Made by a program: the position numbers and the translations under genes. This document shows positions 16,331-24,906 of a stretch of DNA of 43,764 nucleotides, piece by piece. This stretch comes from Oxalobacteraceae bacterium. Lineage in GTDB: Bacteria; Pseudomonadota; Gammaproteobacteria; Burkholderiales; Burkholderiaceae_D. The stretch lies in NCBI GenBank assembly GCA_013284265.1, contig JABTBR010000055.1, forward strand, positions 1-43,764, in the 5' to 3' direction. The stretch's first letter is position 1. Each line of letters begins with the position of its first letter. The notes under the pieces are model-generated. The model saw only the letters and a program-made list of their open reading frames with translations. It was not told the DNA's origin and did no database searches.

Positions 16331-17213
16331 ACATAAGGTCGCCTTGCTGGCGCTGGCCGCCTGCTGCGCCGGAAGTGGCCCGGCCTATGCCCAGCAGGGT
16401 GGCGAGCCGGATGGTATCCCCGTCACCAAGATGTCGCGCATGCGCATGCTGGCCAATGCCGAGGAGTTCGAGCAGCAATCCAGATTGCAGTACACGGCGC
16501 TGTTGAACGAGGCCCAGCAGAAGCAGGCGCTGGTGCCCGCCACCCATCCACAGGTGATACGCCTGCGTGCGATCGCCAAGCGCCTGATACCGTTTGCCAC
16601 CCGCTGGAATCCGGAGTCGGCCAGCTGGAAATGGGAAGTCAATCTGCTCAACTCGAGCCAGGTGAACGCTTTCTGCATGCCGGGTGGACGGATCGCCTTC
16701 TACACCGGCATCCTGACCAAGTTGAACCTGACCGACGATGAAGTGGCGATCGTCATGGGCCACGAAATCGGCCATGCGCTGCGCGAACACGGACGTGAGC
16801 GGGCCGGCAAGGCGGGCGCCACCGGTTTGCTGGGCCGTGTTGCCGGCGCTGGCCTGTCGGCCTGGCTGGGCGTCGACCCGCGCATCACCGGCGCCGTCAC
16901 TGGCCAGGTGGCACAGCTGGCGGTACTGAAATTCTCGCGCGAGGAAGAGACCGAGGCCGATCTGGTCGGCATGGACCTGGCCGCGCGCGCCGGTTTCGAT
17001 CCGCGCGCCGGCGTGGCGCTGTGGGAGAAGATGGGGCAGGTCAACAAGAACCAGCCGACGCAGTTCCTGTCCACCCACCCGAGCGGCAGCACCCGCATCG
17101 GTGATATGAACCGCAGCATGCCGCTGGTGCTGCCAGTGTTCGCGCGCGCCAAGGGCCTGAATCCGAACGCGCTGCCGGTCTACCACAGCCTGGCCATTCC
17201 GGCCCAGCGCTGA
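16317..17213 (+). CDS. Periplasmic M48 family zinc metallopeptidase
   Basis: 298 residues with a signal peptide (MKTLKHK n-region, Ala/Leu core, AYA-QQ near residue 25) and no membrane helix thereafter. The zinc motif HEIGH is at residues 149-153 (MGHEIGHALREHGRE), and the third ligand Glu211 lies in SREEETEADLVG, the M48 pattern ExxAD. The C-terminal STHPSGSTRIGDM block is typical of LoiP/BepA-like peptidases, which trim or clear misassembled outer-membrane proteins. A specific substrate is not predictable. It begins inside the end of ampG (14-base overlap), suggesting coupling. Confidence 0.9.
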   Translation: MKTLKHKVALLALAACCAGSGPAYAQQGGEPDGIPVTKMSRMRMLANAEEFEQQSRLQYTALLNEAQQKQALVPATHPQVIRLRAIAKRLIPFATRWNPESASWKWEVNLLNSSQVNAFCMPGGRIAFYTGILTKLNLTDDEVAIVMGHEIGHALREHGRERAGKAGATGLLGRVAGAGLSAWLGVDPRITGAVTGQVAQLAVLKFSREEETEADLVGMDLAARAGFDPRAGVALWEKMGQVNKNQPTQFLSTHPSGSTRIGDMNRSMPLVLPVFARAKGLNPNALPVYHSLAIPAQR

Positions 17214-17214
17214 C

Positions 17215-18123
17215 ATGGCGGGCGCTCGTTCCGGCGCGGCCAAGGCGCCGCTGCCCTTGCGCGACGGCGTGGCGCCCAGCTACCTGTGGCTGCCGGAAGG
17301 GCAGTGGCCCGATCTGCTGACGTTTCTGCTGCAGCGTTTCCCCGACGTGGCCGAGTCGACCTGGCGCGAGCGCATGGCGCGCGCCGAGGTGGTCGATGGC
17401 AATGGCGCGCCGCTGCATCCGGGCAGCGCCTTCCGGCGCGGCATGCGCATCTTTTATTACCGCGAGATCGAGCGGGAGACGCCTATCCCCTTCGAGGAGG
17501 AAGTGCTGTTCCAGGATGAGCATCTGGTGGTGGTCGACAAGCCGCATTTTCTGCCGATGACGCCGGGAGGGCGCTTCCTGCAGGAGACCCTGCTGGTGCG
17601 GCTGAAGAAAAAACTGGGGCTGCAGGATCTCACGCCTATCCACCGGCTTGACCGCGAGACGGCCGGCGTGGTGATTTTCTCCTGCCTGCAGGGTAGCCGC
17701 GGCGCTTACCAGTCGCTGTTCCAGAAGCGCGCGATCGAGAAGGAGTACGAGGCATTGGCCGCGCCGCTGGCGGGCTACAGCTTCCCCTTTACCTATCGCA
17801 GCCGCATGGTCGATGGGGAGAAATTCTTTCTGATGCAGGAAGCGCCGGGCGAGCCGAATTCGGAAACCGTGATCGATGTGATCGAGCATCGGGCTGACTG
17901 CACCTTGTACCGGCTGCGGCCGCATACGGGGCGCAAGCATCAGTTGCGGGTGCATCTGGCCGCGCTGGGCATCCCGATCATCAATGACGCGTTTTATCCG
18001 GTGGCCTTGCCGTGCAAGCAGGACGATGTGTCGCAGCCGCTCAAGCTGCTGGCGCGCGCGATCGCGTTTGACGACCCTTTGACGGGCGCGCGCCGCGCGT
18101 TTGCCAGCCGGCGCACGCTGTAG
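17215..18123 (+). CDS. RluA-family RNA pseudouridine synthase
   Basis: 302 residues. The catalytic Asp146 is in HRLDRETAGVV, the RluA-family motif II. An N-terminal S4-like segment (WRERMARAEVVDGNG) precedes it, and the C-terminal RPHTGRKHQLRVHLAALG is motif III. The enzyme isomerises uridine to pseudouridine in rRNA or tRNA; YLWLPEGQW at the start and the overall size resemble proteins labelled RluA-like '23S rRNA/tRNA pseudouridylate synthase', but the exact site is unknown. The start is one base after the M48 stop. It converges with xth, with only 18 bases between their stops. Confidence 0.88.
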   Translation: MAGARSGAAKAPLPLRDGVAPSYLWLPEGQWPDLLTFLLQRFPDVAESTWRERMARAEVVDGNGAPLHPGSAFRRGMRIFYYREIERETPIPFEEEVLFQDEHLVVVDKPHFLPMTPGGRFLQETLLVRLKKKLGLQDLTPIHRLDRETAGVVIFSCLQGSRGAYQSLFQKRAIEKEYEALAAPLAGYSFPFTYRSRMVDGEKFFLMQEAPGEPNSETVIDVIEHRADCTLYRLRPHTGRKHQLRVHLAALGIPIINDAFYPVALPCKQDDVSQPLKLLARAIAFDDPLTGARRAFASRRTL

Positions 18124-18141
18124 CGCGGCCGGCCAGCGCAC

Positions 18142-18918
18142 TTATTTGTCGAGGATGTAGTCGATCGTCAGCGGCGCATGGTCGGAAAAGCGTTCATCCT
18201 TGTAGATGGCCACGGTTTTCGCATGCGCGGCGATGCCGGCGGTGGCGACGTGATAATCGATGCGCCAGCCTACGTTCTTGGCCCAGGCCTGGCCGCGGTT
18301 GCTCCACCAGGTGTATTGTTCCTCGCGCTTGTCGAGGCCGCGATGGACGTCGACGAAGCCGACTTCGTCAAAGATCCTGGTCATCCAGGCGCGTTCCTCG
18401 GGCAGGAAGCCGGAATTCTTTTTATTGCCCTTCCAGTTCTTCAGGTCGATCTCGTGGTGGGCGATATTCCAGTCGCCGCAGATGACCACTTCGCGGCCTT
18501 CTTCTTTCAGCGCGAGCAGGTGCGGCAGGAACAGGTCCATGAAGCGGAACTTGGCTTCCTGGCGTTCCGGCGAGGACGAGCCGGACGGGCAGTACACGGA
18601 AATGACGGTCAGATTGCCGAAGTCGCAGCGCACATAGCGGCCCTCCGCATCGAACTCGGGGCTGCCGAAACCGATCAGCACGCGGTCCGGTTCCACCTTG
18701 CTGTAGACGCCGGTGCCGGAATAGCCTTTCTTCTCCGCATAATGGAAGTGGCCGTGATAGCCGTCCGGGTTCAGGAATTCCGGCGCCATGTCGGGCGCCT
18801 GGGCCTTGAGCTCCTGCACGCAGACGAAATCGGCGTCCTGCGCCGCCATCCAGGTGAAGAATCCTTTTTTTGCGGCGGAACGGATGCCATTCAGATTGGC
18901 GGAGATAATTTTTGGCAT
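18142..18918 (-). CDS. xth: Exodeoxyribonuclease III
   Basis: 258 residues, AP endonuclease/3'-5' exonuclease of the Xth family, acting in base-excision repair. It starts MPKIISANLNGIRSAAKKG and shows the metal- and phosphate-binding motifs CVQELKAQ (catalytic Glu), VYCPSG, ICGDWNIAHHEIDLKN (Asp/Asn) and the C-terminal SDHAPLTIDY with the catalytic Asp-His. Every expected motif is present. The ATG at 18918 lies divergent from pyrE with 161 bases between them, a region that holds the pyrE promoter. Confidence 0.95.
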   Translation of the reverse strand: MPKIISANLNGIRSAAKKGFFTWMAAQDADFVCVQELKAQAPDMAPEFLNPDGYHGHFHYAEKKGYSGTGVYSKVEPDRVLIGFGSPEFDAEGRYVRCDFGNLTVISVYCPSGSSSPERQEAKFRFMDLFLPHLLALKEEGREVVICGDWNIAHHEIDLKNWKGNKKNSGFLPEERAWMTRIFDEVGFVDVHRGLDKREEQYTWWSNRGQAWAKNVGWRIDYHVATAGIAAHAKTVAIYKDERFSDHAPLTIDYILDK

Positions 18919-19023
18919 AGATAGAGGATAAAAGAGGGCAGCGCGCTCTGCGCAATCGCAACAGTTTAGCCGGTTTTCCCCATGCGCGGGAGGGCGCGCG
19001 CGGCGCGAAAAATGGCGCCAGAA

Positions 19024-19052
19024 TTGTCGCGGACTGGCGCGGGGATTAAAAT
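19024..19052 (+). promoter_or_regulatory. Sigma-70-type promoter of pyrE
   Basis: -35 TTGTCG (19024-19029), 17-base spacer, -10 TAAAAT (19047-19052). The predicted start near 19059 leaves a short leader of about 20 bases before the pyrE ATG at 19080. There is thus no room for an E. coli-like pyrE attenuator. Confidence 0.55.
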
Positions 19053-19079
19053 ACAGGCACTTTTATGAAATGAGGCAAT

Positions 19080-19745
19080 ATGAATAACTTACGGCAAGAC
19101 TTTATCGCTTTCTCGGTCGCCACCGGCGTGCTGCGCTTTGGCGACTTCACCACCAAGGCAGGGCGCCAGTCGCCGTATTTCTTCAATGCGGGCCTGTTCC
19201 ATGAAGGCGCGACCCTGGCCCAGCTGGCCCAGTTCTACGCCCAGACCCTGCTCGACTCCGGCGTCGAGTTCGACATGCTGTTCGGCCCGGCCTACAAGGG
19301 CATCACCCTGGCCTCGGCCACCGCGGTGGCGCTGGCGGGCAAAGGCCGCAATACCTCCTTCGCCTTCAACCGCAAGGAAGCCAAGGACCATGGCGAAGGC
19401 GGCACCATCGTCGGCGCCAAGCTGCAAGGCAAGGTCGTGATCATCGACGACGTGATTTCGGCCGGTACCTCGGTGCGCGAATCGGTCGCCATGATACGCG
19501 CCGCCGGCGCCGAACCTGCCGCCGTGCTGATCGCGCTGGACCGCATGGAGCGCTCCGGCAAGGATGGCGCGCTGTCGCCAAGCTCGGCCGTGCAGGAAGT
19601 CAGCCAGACCTATGGCATTCCGGTGATTTCGATCGGCAACCTGGACGATCTGTTCGGCTACCTGAACGGCGCCGGTGCCGACCCGCAATTGCTACAATAC
19701 AAAGATGCGGTCGCGGCCTACCGCGAGCGCTACGGCATCGCTTGA
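19080..19745 (+). CDS. pyrE: Orotate phosphoribosyltransferase
   Basis: 221 residues. It makes OMP from orotate and PRPP, the fifth step of pyrimidine synthesis. The PRPP-binding motif VVIIDDVISAGTSVRES is at about residues 120-136, and SPYFFNAGLF and FGPAYKGITLA are the substrate-binding stretches of PyrE. The flexible loop with Lys/His (NRKEAKDHGEGG) is complete. ATG at 19080. It has its own promoter and a short leader. The following small gene is 127 bases away without a clear terminator. Confidence 0.95.
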   Translation: MNNLRQDFIAFSVATGVLRFGDFTTKAGRQSPYFFNAGLFHEGATLAQLAQFYAQTLLDSGVEFDMLFGPAYKGITLASATAVALAGKGRNTSFAFNRKEAKDHGEGGTIVGAKLQGKVVIIDDVISAGTSVRESVAMIRAAGAEPAAVLIALDRMERSGKDGALSPSSAVQEVSQTYGIPVISIGNLDDLFGYLNGAGADPQLLQYKDAVAAYRERYGIA

Positions 19746-19872
19746 TGCCGTGCGCGAATGTTGCGTTAGCTCATGCGTGACTTTTAACTTGCCTTGATGT
19801 AATCTTTTGCAATAGTGGTATGCTTGTCCATCTACTTATAACGGCCTGCCGGCCGGGAGACGAAAGCGGAAC

Positions 19873-20247
19873 ATGAACATAGCAACGTTAAAAGTCCACG
19901 GCGACAATGCCGGGCTGGCCGACATTCGCGATGGCTTGCCGACCGAACCGGACAGCACCTGGGAAAAGGGCGATGTCCGTCCTGACGGCCGGGTACGCAT
20001 CGATTCCGGCTTCTACGTCAGTATCGGCACCGATGCCGATCCGGACGCCCTGCTCAAGCAGGTGCGTTTCTACCTGGGTGAATGCAAGGCCCGCGGCATC
20101 CATTTCGAGCGTTCCGACGTGGCCGCCGAACTGCGCATCGCCTTTACCGTGGCCCCGCAAGGCCATATCGCACCATCGATGGATCTGTCGCTGGCCGATC
20201 TGGGCATGCTGGTCGATACCGGTCTTTCGCTCAGCATCACTTCCTGA
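19873..20247 (+). CDS. Conserved-looking small protein, possibly DUF4279-like
   Basis: 124 residues, soluble, no signal peptide. ATG at 19873 with GGAG/AAAGCGGA a short way upstream. The layout (a first beta strand, ADIRDGLPTEPDSTWEKGD, a strand with SGFYVSI, then a helix DPDALLKQVRFYLGECKARGI and two more strands) resembles DUF4279-type small alpha/beta proteins, some of which act as immunity-like proteins. That match is from memory of the pattern and is uncertain. Codon use is like the neighbours. It stands alone between pyrE and a serine hydrolase; no function assigned. Confidence 0.6.
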   Translation: MNIATLKVHGDNAGLADIRDGLPTEPDSTWEKGDVRPDGRVRIDSGFYVSIGTDADPDALLKQVRFYLGECKARGIHFERSDVAAELRIAFTVAPQGHIAPSMDLSLADLGMLVDTGLSLSITS

Positions 20248-20406
20248 TCCGGCCCCTGGTGCCGGTGCCGCGCCGGCCAGCGCGCCAGCGATCTTCTATT
20301 GGGCGCATTGTTGCGCCTATGCCCCTCTACGGCCCTGCTACTCTCGCGATAATCGCCGATATACGTTAAGCTACTGTTTTTGCCAAAAGCACAACAGGAG
20401 TTTGAG

Positions 20407-21288
20407 ATGCGATTTTCGGAGGACCGACTTGCCACGCTGAACTGCGGCGGCCAGGTACAGCGTGTGGTTCATGTATGGGAACCGGCTGCACCGCGCGCAG
20501 TGATCATGGCGCTGCATGGCGGCATGGCGCACGCGGGCGACTATGTGACCCCGGCCCTGTACTTCCGCGAACGCGGCATCGCCACCGTCAGCTACGATAT
20601 GTGCGGGCACGAGAATGCGCGCCGCGTCGACATTCCCGGCTTCCATGTCTTCCTCGACGAGGGCGAGCTGTTTCTGGCCTGGGTCAAGCAGAACTATCCC
20701 GGCCTGCCGATTTTCCTGATGGGCCATTCGATGGGCGCGCTGATCGCCACCCATCTGGTGACGGACCGCTTCCCGTCCGATCCGGCCATCCATGGGGTGA
20801 TCCTGTCGTCGCCGTATTACGTGAACGCGATCAAGGTGTCGCCGCTGTTGCTGGCGCTGGCCGGCGTGTTGGGCAGCATCGCACCGAAGATGAAGGTGCC
20901 GCTTGATTCGCTGACCCATCAGCTGACGCATGACAGTGCCATCACCGCGCGTCATTATGCCGACGAACGCGATGGCATCCGCGCCACCGAGGTGACGGTA
21001 CGCTTTGGCAATGCGCTGAACAAGGCGCAAGAAGGGCTGGCGCAGAAGATGCCGCGCTGGACGTATCCGCTGTTCGCCGTGGTCGCAGGGGACGACAAGC
21101 TGGCCGATGCGGTCGCCGGCGAAGCCTTGCTGCGCATGGTTGACGGCAAGCTGCTGGAGCTGCAGCGCCAGCCGCAAAACTATCATGAGAACTTCAATGA
21201 GGTGAACCGCGAGCAGATCTTCGCCGATATTTTCCGCTGGATGGGGCAGCGGGTGCCGCAGGCCTTGGTGGCCAGCACGGCGGCTTGA
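20407..21288 (+). CDS. Alpha/beta hydrolase, monoacylglycerol-lipase-like
   Basis: 293 residues of the Hydrolase_4 (serine aminopeptidase S33/monoglyceride lipase) family. The triad is readable as Ser108 in GHSMGA, Asp230 in AGDDKLAD and His260 in NYHENFNE. MALHGGMAHAG forms the oxyanion loop, and the SSPYYVNAIKVSPLLLALAG stretch is the usual cap region. Likely a cytosolic lysophospholipase or monoacylglycerol lipase; the true substrate is unknown. The ATG at 20407 has ACAGGAG with a 6-base spacing, so the in-frame start at 20380 is rejected. The nested inverted repeat begins 13 bases after its stop. Confidence 0.88.
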   Translation: MRFSEDRLATLNCGGQVQRVVHVWEPAAPRAVIMALHGGMAHAGDYVTPALYFRERGIATVSYDMCGHENARRVDIPGFHVFLDEGELFLAWVKQNYPGLPIFLMGHSMGALIATHLVTDRFPSDPAIHGVILSSPYYVNAIKVSPLLLALAGVLGSIAPKMKVPLDSLTHQLTHDSAITARHYADERDGIRATEVTVRFGNALNKAQEGLAQKMPRWTYPLFAVVAGDDKLADAVAGEALLRMVDGKLLELQRQPQNYHENFNEVNREQIFADIFRWMGQRVPQALVASTAA

Positions 21289-21300
21289 ACAAAGGAGTCT

Positions 21301-21406
21301 AGGGGCCGGCGGCTATTTTAAAACCCACGGCAAAGAGCCGGGGTCTGACCCGTCGGGTCAGACCCCAGGGTTACGCCGTGGGTTCTAAATGGTGGCAGCG
21401 GCCCCT
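21301..21406. repeat. Nested three-tier inverted repeat (REP/MITE-like element)
   Basis: Three concentric pairings: AGGGGCCG (21301-21308) with CGGCCCCT (21399-21406); AACCCACGGC (21322-21331) with GCCGTGGGTT (21375-21384); and GGGGTCTGACCC (21340-21351) with GGGTCAGACCCC (21355-21366), loop GTC. The A/T tracts flanking the middle stem are nearly complementary too. The core is the GGGTCTGACCC-type palindrome that I recall as scattered in Massilia/Janthinobacterium-type genomes. It is the only copy in this window. No transposase is nearby. Confidence 0.75.
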
Positions 21407-21445
21407 TGGCTTAGCGTTCTGGAGCCGAAGCGCAATGCTGGGGGT

Positions 21446-21480
21446 AAACAAAAAGGACGCCATCGGCGTCCTTTTTGTTT
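21446..21480. terminator. Bidirectional terminator between hydrolase and gatB
   Basis: A 16-base perfect stem, AAACAAAAAGGACGCC (21446-21461) with GGCGTCCTTTTTGTTT (21465-21480), loop ATC. T-runs occur on both strands. It lies 15 bases from the gatB stop and serves the gatCAB transcript and plus-strand transcripts from the left. Confidence 0.92.
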
Positions 21481-21495
21481 GCTGCTACTGCTGGA

Positions 21496-22956
21496 TCACT
21501 CCGCCAGTTTTTTCTTCAACAGCTCGGTCAGTTGGGCCGGGTTGGCTTTGCCGCGCGAAGCCTTCATGGCCTGGCCGATCAGGGCGTTGAGCGCCGCTTC
21601 CTTGCCGGCGCGGTATTGCTCGACCGATTTCTCGTTGGCGGCGATGACGTCGTTGACGATCGCTTCCAGCGCGCCGGTGTCCGAAATCTGCTTCAGACCC
21701 TTCGCTTCGATAATGGTATCGACCACGTTCTCGTCGGCCGACTTGGCTTCCCACATGCCGGCGAACACTTCCTTGGCGATCTTGTTGGAGATGGTGCCGT
21801 CGGCGATACGCTTGAGCATCAGCGCCAGTTGCGCCGGTGCGACCGGGGAGGCGCCGATGTCGACGTTTTCGCGGTTCAAGGTGGAGGCGACGTCGCCCAT
21901 CAGCCAGTTGGCGGCGGCCTTGGCGTTTTCCTTGCCGGCCTTGTCGACCACGGCGACGAAGTAGGTGGCCATGGCTTGCGACTGGGTCAGTACCAGCGCG
22001 TCGTATTCCGACAAGGCGTATTCGCTGATGAAGCGCGCGCGCATCGCGTCCGGCAGTTCCGGCATCGAGGCCTTGACGCGGGCGATCCATTCTTCCGAAA
22101 TGGCCAGCGGCGGCAGGTCCGGGTCGGGGAAGTAGCGGTAATCCTGGGCGTCTTCCTTGCTGCGCATTTCGCGCGTTTCCTTGCGGTCCGGATCGTACAG
22201 GCGGGTCGCCTGCACGACCTTGCCGCCGTCTTCGATCAGCTCGATCTGGCGGCGCACTTCGACGTGTACGGCTTCTTCGATGAAGCGGAAGGAGTTCAGG
22301 TTCTTGATCTCGCAGCGGGTGCCGTATTCCTTCTGGCCGACCGGACGCACCGAGACGTTGACGTCGCAGCGGAAGGAACCTTCCTGCATATTGCCGTCGC
22401 ACACGCCCAGCCACATCACCAGCGAGTGCAGGGCCTTGGCGTAGGCAACCGCTTCGGCGGCGCTGCGGATTTCCGGCTCGGAGACGATCTCCAGCAGCGG
22501 CGTACCGGCGCGGTTCAGATCGATGCCGCTCATGCCGGCGTAGTCTTCGTGCAGCGACTTGCCGGCGTCTTCTTCCAGGTGGGCGCGGGTCAGGTTGACG
22601 GTCTTGGTGACGAATTCGCCATCCTTCTCGTAGCCGAAGGTCAGGCTGCCGCCTTGTACCACCGGGTCTTCGAACTGGCTGATCTGGTAGCCCTTGGGCA
22701 GATCGGGGTAGAAGTAGTTCTTGCGCGCGAAGATGGACTGCGGCGCGATCTTGGCACCCACGGCCAGGCCGAAGCGGATCGCGCGGTCGACGGCGGTCTT
22801 GTTCATCACCGGCAGCACGCCGGGCAGGGCCAGGTCAACCGGGCTGGCCTGGGTGTTGGGTTCGGCGCCGAACTTGATCGGCGAACCGCTGAAAATTTTG
22901 GATTCGGTCGTGAGTTGTACGTGGTTCTCAAGACCGATGACGACTTCCCATTGCAT
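21496..22956 (-). CDS. gatB: Asp-tRNA(Asn)/Glu-tRNA(Gln) amidotransferase subunit B
   Basis: 486 residues, standard GatB length. It is the kinase/transamidase subunit that activates mischarged Glu-tRNA(Gln) or Asp-tRNA(Asn). The N-terminal MQWEVVIGLENHVQL, the FYPDLPKGYQISQ and GIDLNRAGTPLLEIVSEP segments, and YRYFPDPDLPPL are GatB hallmarks. The C-terminal YqeY-like tail (RGKANPAQLTELLKKKL) binds tRNA. ATG at 22956. It is third in the order gatC-gatA-gatB on the minus strand, with 54 bases to gatA. Confidence 0.96.
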   Translation of the reverse strand: MQWEVVIGLENHVQLTTESKIFSGSPIKFGAEPNTQASPVDLALPGVLPVMNKTAVDRAIRFGLAVGAKIAPQSIFARKNYFYPDLPKGYQISQFEDPVVQGGSLTFGYEKDGEFVTKTVNLTRAHLEEDAGKSLHEDYAGMSGIDLNRAGTPLLEIVSEPEIRSAAEAVAYAKALHSLVMWLGVCDGNMQEGSFRCDVNVSVRPVGQKEYGTRCEIKNLNSFRFIEEAVHVEVRRQIELIEDGGKVVQATRLYDPDRKETREMRSKEDAQDYRYFPDPDLPPLAISEEWIARVKASMPELPDAMRARFISEYALSEYDALVLTQSQAMATYFVAVVDKAGKENAKAAANWLMGDVASTLNRENVDIGASPVAPAQLALMLKRIADGTISNKIAKEVFAGMWEAKSADENVVDTIIEAKGLKQISDTGALEAIVNDVIAANEKSVEQYRAGKEAALNALIGQAMKASRGKANPAQLTELLKKKLAE

Positions 22957-23010
22957 AGTGTTCTCGCTTTTCTGTTGGCCCGCAGGCCGTATTCGTTAGA
23001 TGCCCTGGCC

Positions 23011-24495
23011 TTACACGCCAGCCGGCGCGCGCAGGTGCCAGTCGGTCGCTTGCTGGAACTGGTGCGCCACGTTCAGCAGCTTGGCTTCGGCGAAGTAGTT
23101 GCCGATGATTTGCAGGCCGACCGGACGCTGGGCATTCTTCTCGCCCTGGCCGAAGCCGCAAGGGATCGACATGCCGGGCAGGCCGGCCAGGCTGGTCGAC
23201 AGGGTGAAGATGTCGGCCAGGTAGGCGGCGACCGGGTCGTCGCCCTTGTCGCCCAGATCCCAGGCCACGGTCGGCGCGACCGGTCCCATGATGACGTCGC
23301 AGACGGCGTTCGGGCCATCGAGCACGGCGGCGAAGTCCTGGGCGATCAGGCGGCGGATCTTCTGCGCCTTCAGGTAGTAGGCGTCGTAGTAGCCATGGCA
23401 CAGCACATAGGTGCCGACCATGATGCGGCGCTGGACTTCCGGACCGAAGCCTTCGGCACGGGTCTTCTTGTACATATCGGCCAGATCCTTGTAGCCGTCG
23501 GCGCGGCGGCCGAAACGCACGCCGTCAAAGCGCGACAGGTTGGACGAGGCTTCGGCCGGGGCGATCATGTAGTAGGCCGGGATCGACAGGGCGGTGTTCG
23601 GCAGCGAGATGTCGACCAGGGTGGCGCCCAGCTTGACGTACTGTTCCAGCGCGGCGCGCACGGCCTGTTCGACGTCCTTGGCCAGGCCTTCGCCGAAGTA
23701 TTCGTGCGGCACGCCGATGCGCAGGCCGGTCAGCGGCTCGTTGAGCGAGCGGCTGAAGTCTTCCGCCACGCCGCCTTGTTCAGGCGTCAGGCTGGTGGAA
23801 TCGCGCTCGTCGAAGCCGGCCATGGCCGACAGCAGCAGGGCGCAGTCTTCTGCGCTCTGGGCCATCGGGCCGCCCTGGTCGAGCGAGGAGGCGAAGGCGA
23901 TCATGCCGAAGCGCGATACCCGGCCGTAGGTCGGCTTGATGCCGGTGATGCCGCAGAAGGCGGCCGGCTGGCGGATCGAACCGCCGGTGTCGGTGCCGGT
24001 GGCGCCAGGCGCCAGGCGTGCGGCGACGGCCGCGGCCGAGCCGCCCGAGGAGCCGCCAGGTACGGCGGTTTTATCCCAGGGATTCTTGACGGCGCCGAAG
24101 GCCGAGTTTTCATTGGCCGAACCCATCGCGAATTCGTCGCAATTGAGCTTGCCCAGCGTGACCATGCCGGCCGCGTTGAGTTTTTCCACCACGGTGGCGT
24201 TGAACGGGCTGACGTAGTCGGCCAGCATCTTCGAGCCGGCGGTCGAGCGCCAGTCGCGGGTGACGAAAATATCCTTGTGCGCGATCGGCACGCCGGTCAG
24301 TGGCGTGGCCGTGCCGGCGGCGATGCGCGCATCGGCGGCGGCGGCCTGGGCCAGCGTCAGCGCGCGGTCCACGTGCAGGAAGGCGTTCAAGTCGCTCGCC
24401 TCGATACGGTCGAGGAAGTGGGTCGCCAGGGCGGTGGCGGAAATCGCTTTGCTCTGCAGCAGAGCCGACAACTCTTTGATGGATTTGGTATGCAT
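23011..24495 (-). CDS. gatA: Asp-tRNA(Asn)/Glu-tRNA(Gln) amidotransferase subunit A
   Basis: 494 residues, amidase-signature family, the glutaminase subunit that releases ammonia for GatB. The Ser-cisSer-Lys triad is present: Lys in PIAHKDIFVTRDW, and the Gly/Ser-rich block PGGSSGGSAAAVA with the nucleophile in TDTGGSIRQPA. The ATG at 24495 is chosen; a TTG at 24519 would add eight residues. Downstream of gatC by 111 bases and upstream of gatB by 54. All motifs are intact. Confidence 0.96.
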   Translation of the reverse strand: MHTKSIKELSALLQSKAISATALATHFLDRIEASDLNAFLHVDRALTLAQAAAADARIAAGTATPLTGVPIAHKDIFVTRDWRSTAGSKMLADYVSPFNATVVEKLNAAGMVTLGKLNCDEFAMGSANENSAFGAVKNPWDKTAVPGGSSGGSAAAVAARLAPGATGTDTGGSIRQPAAFCGITGIKPTYGRVSRFGMIAFASSLDQGGPMAQSAEDCALLLSAMAGFDERDSTSLTPEQGGVAEDFSRSLNEPLTGLRIGVPHEYFGEGLAKDVEQAVRAALEQYVKLGATLVDISLPNTALSIPAYYMIAPAEASSNLSRFDGVRFGRRADGYKDLADMYKKTRAEGFGPEVQRRIMVGTYVLCHGYYDAYYLKAQKIRRLIAQDFAAVLDGPNAVCDVIMGPVAPTVAWDLGDKGDDPVAAYLADIFTLSTSLAGLPGMSIPCGFGQGEKNAQRPVGLQIIGNYFAEAKLLNVAHQFQQATDWHLRAPAGV

Positions 24496-24606
24496 GGTGT
24501 TCAGTTCAAATTCGGGCAAGGGGATCGGCCGGGCGGGCGCGCACTCGGACAGGGACGCGAGCGCGGCGGGCCGGACGGGCAGCGGCGGTGACGGGCGGCG
24601 CGCCGC

Positions 24607-24906
24607 TTATTCGATCACTTTCGGCACCAGGTACAAGCCATCCTGGGTCTTGGGCGCGACCGCCTGATAGTCCTCGCGGCGATTGCTCTCGGTGGCGACG
24701 TCCTCGCGCAGGCGCAGCGCAACGTGCATATGGGCCGCCAGCGGGTGGCTCAGCGGCGCCACGCCGTCGGTGTCGACCGCCTGCATCTGCTCGGCCAGCG
24801 CAAAAATGCCATTCAATTGGCCCAGCGCGGTATTGGCCTGTTCCTCGCTCATTGCTAGTTGGGCCAGGTTGGCGATGCGTTTTACGTCAGATAAGGTCAG
24901 GGACAT
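24607..24906 (-). CDS. gatC: Asp-tRNA(Asn)/Glu-tRNA(Gln) amidotransferase subunit C
   Basis: 99 residues, standard GatC length. It is the strap that holds GatA and GatB together. The start MSLTLSDVKRIANLAQLAMSE and the mid-protein MQAVDTDGVAPLSHP are the family signatures, ending in LYLVPKVIE. ATG at 24906. A longer frame to 25008 is not supported by the family. First gene of gatCAB; its promoter lies in the gap shared with mreB. Confidence 0.93.
   Translation of the reverse strand: MSLTLSDVKRIANLAQLAMSEEQANTALGQLNGIFALAEQMQAVDTDGVAPLSHPLAAHMHVALRLREDVATESNRREDYQAVAPKTQDGLYLVPKVIE

Noticed and set aside
21475..24591. A 1038-codon open frame antisense to gatB and gatA
   Set aside because: It arises from strong G+C bias at third codon positions of the gat genes. 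The translation is low in complexity and lacks any family motif, while gatB and gatA are complete on the other strand.
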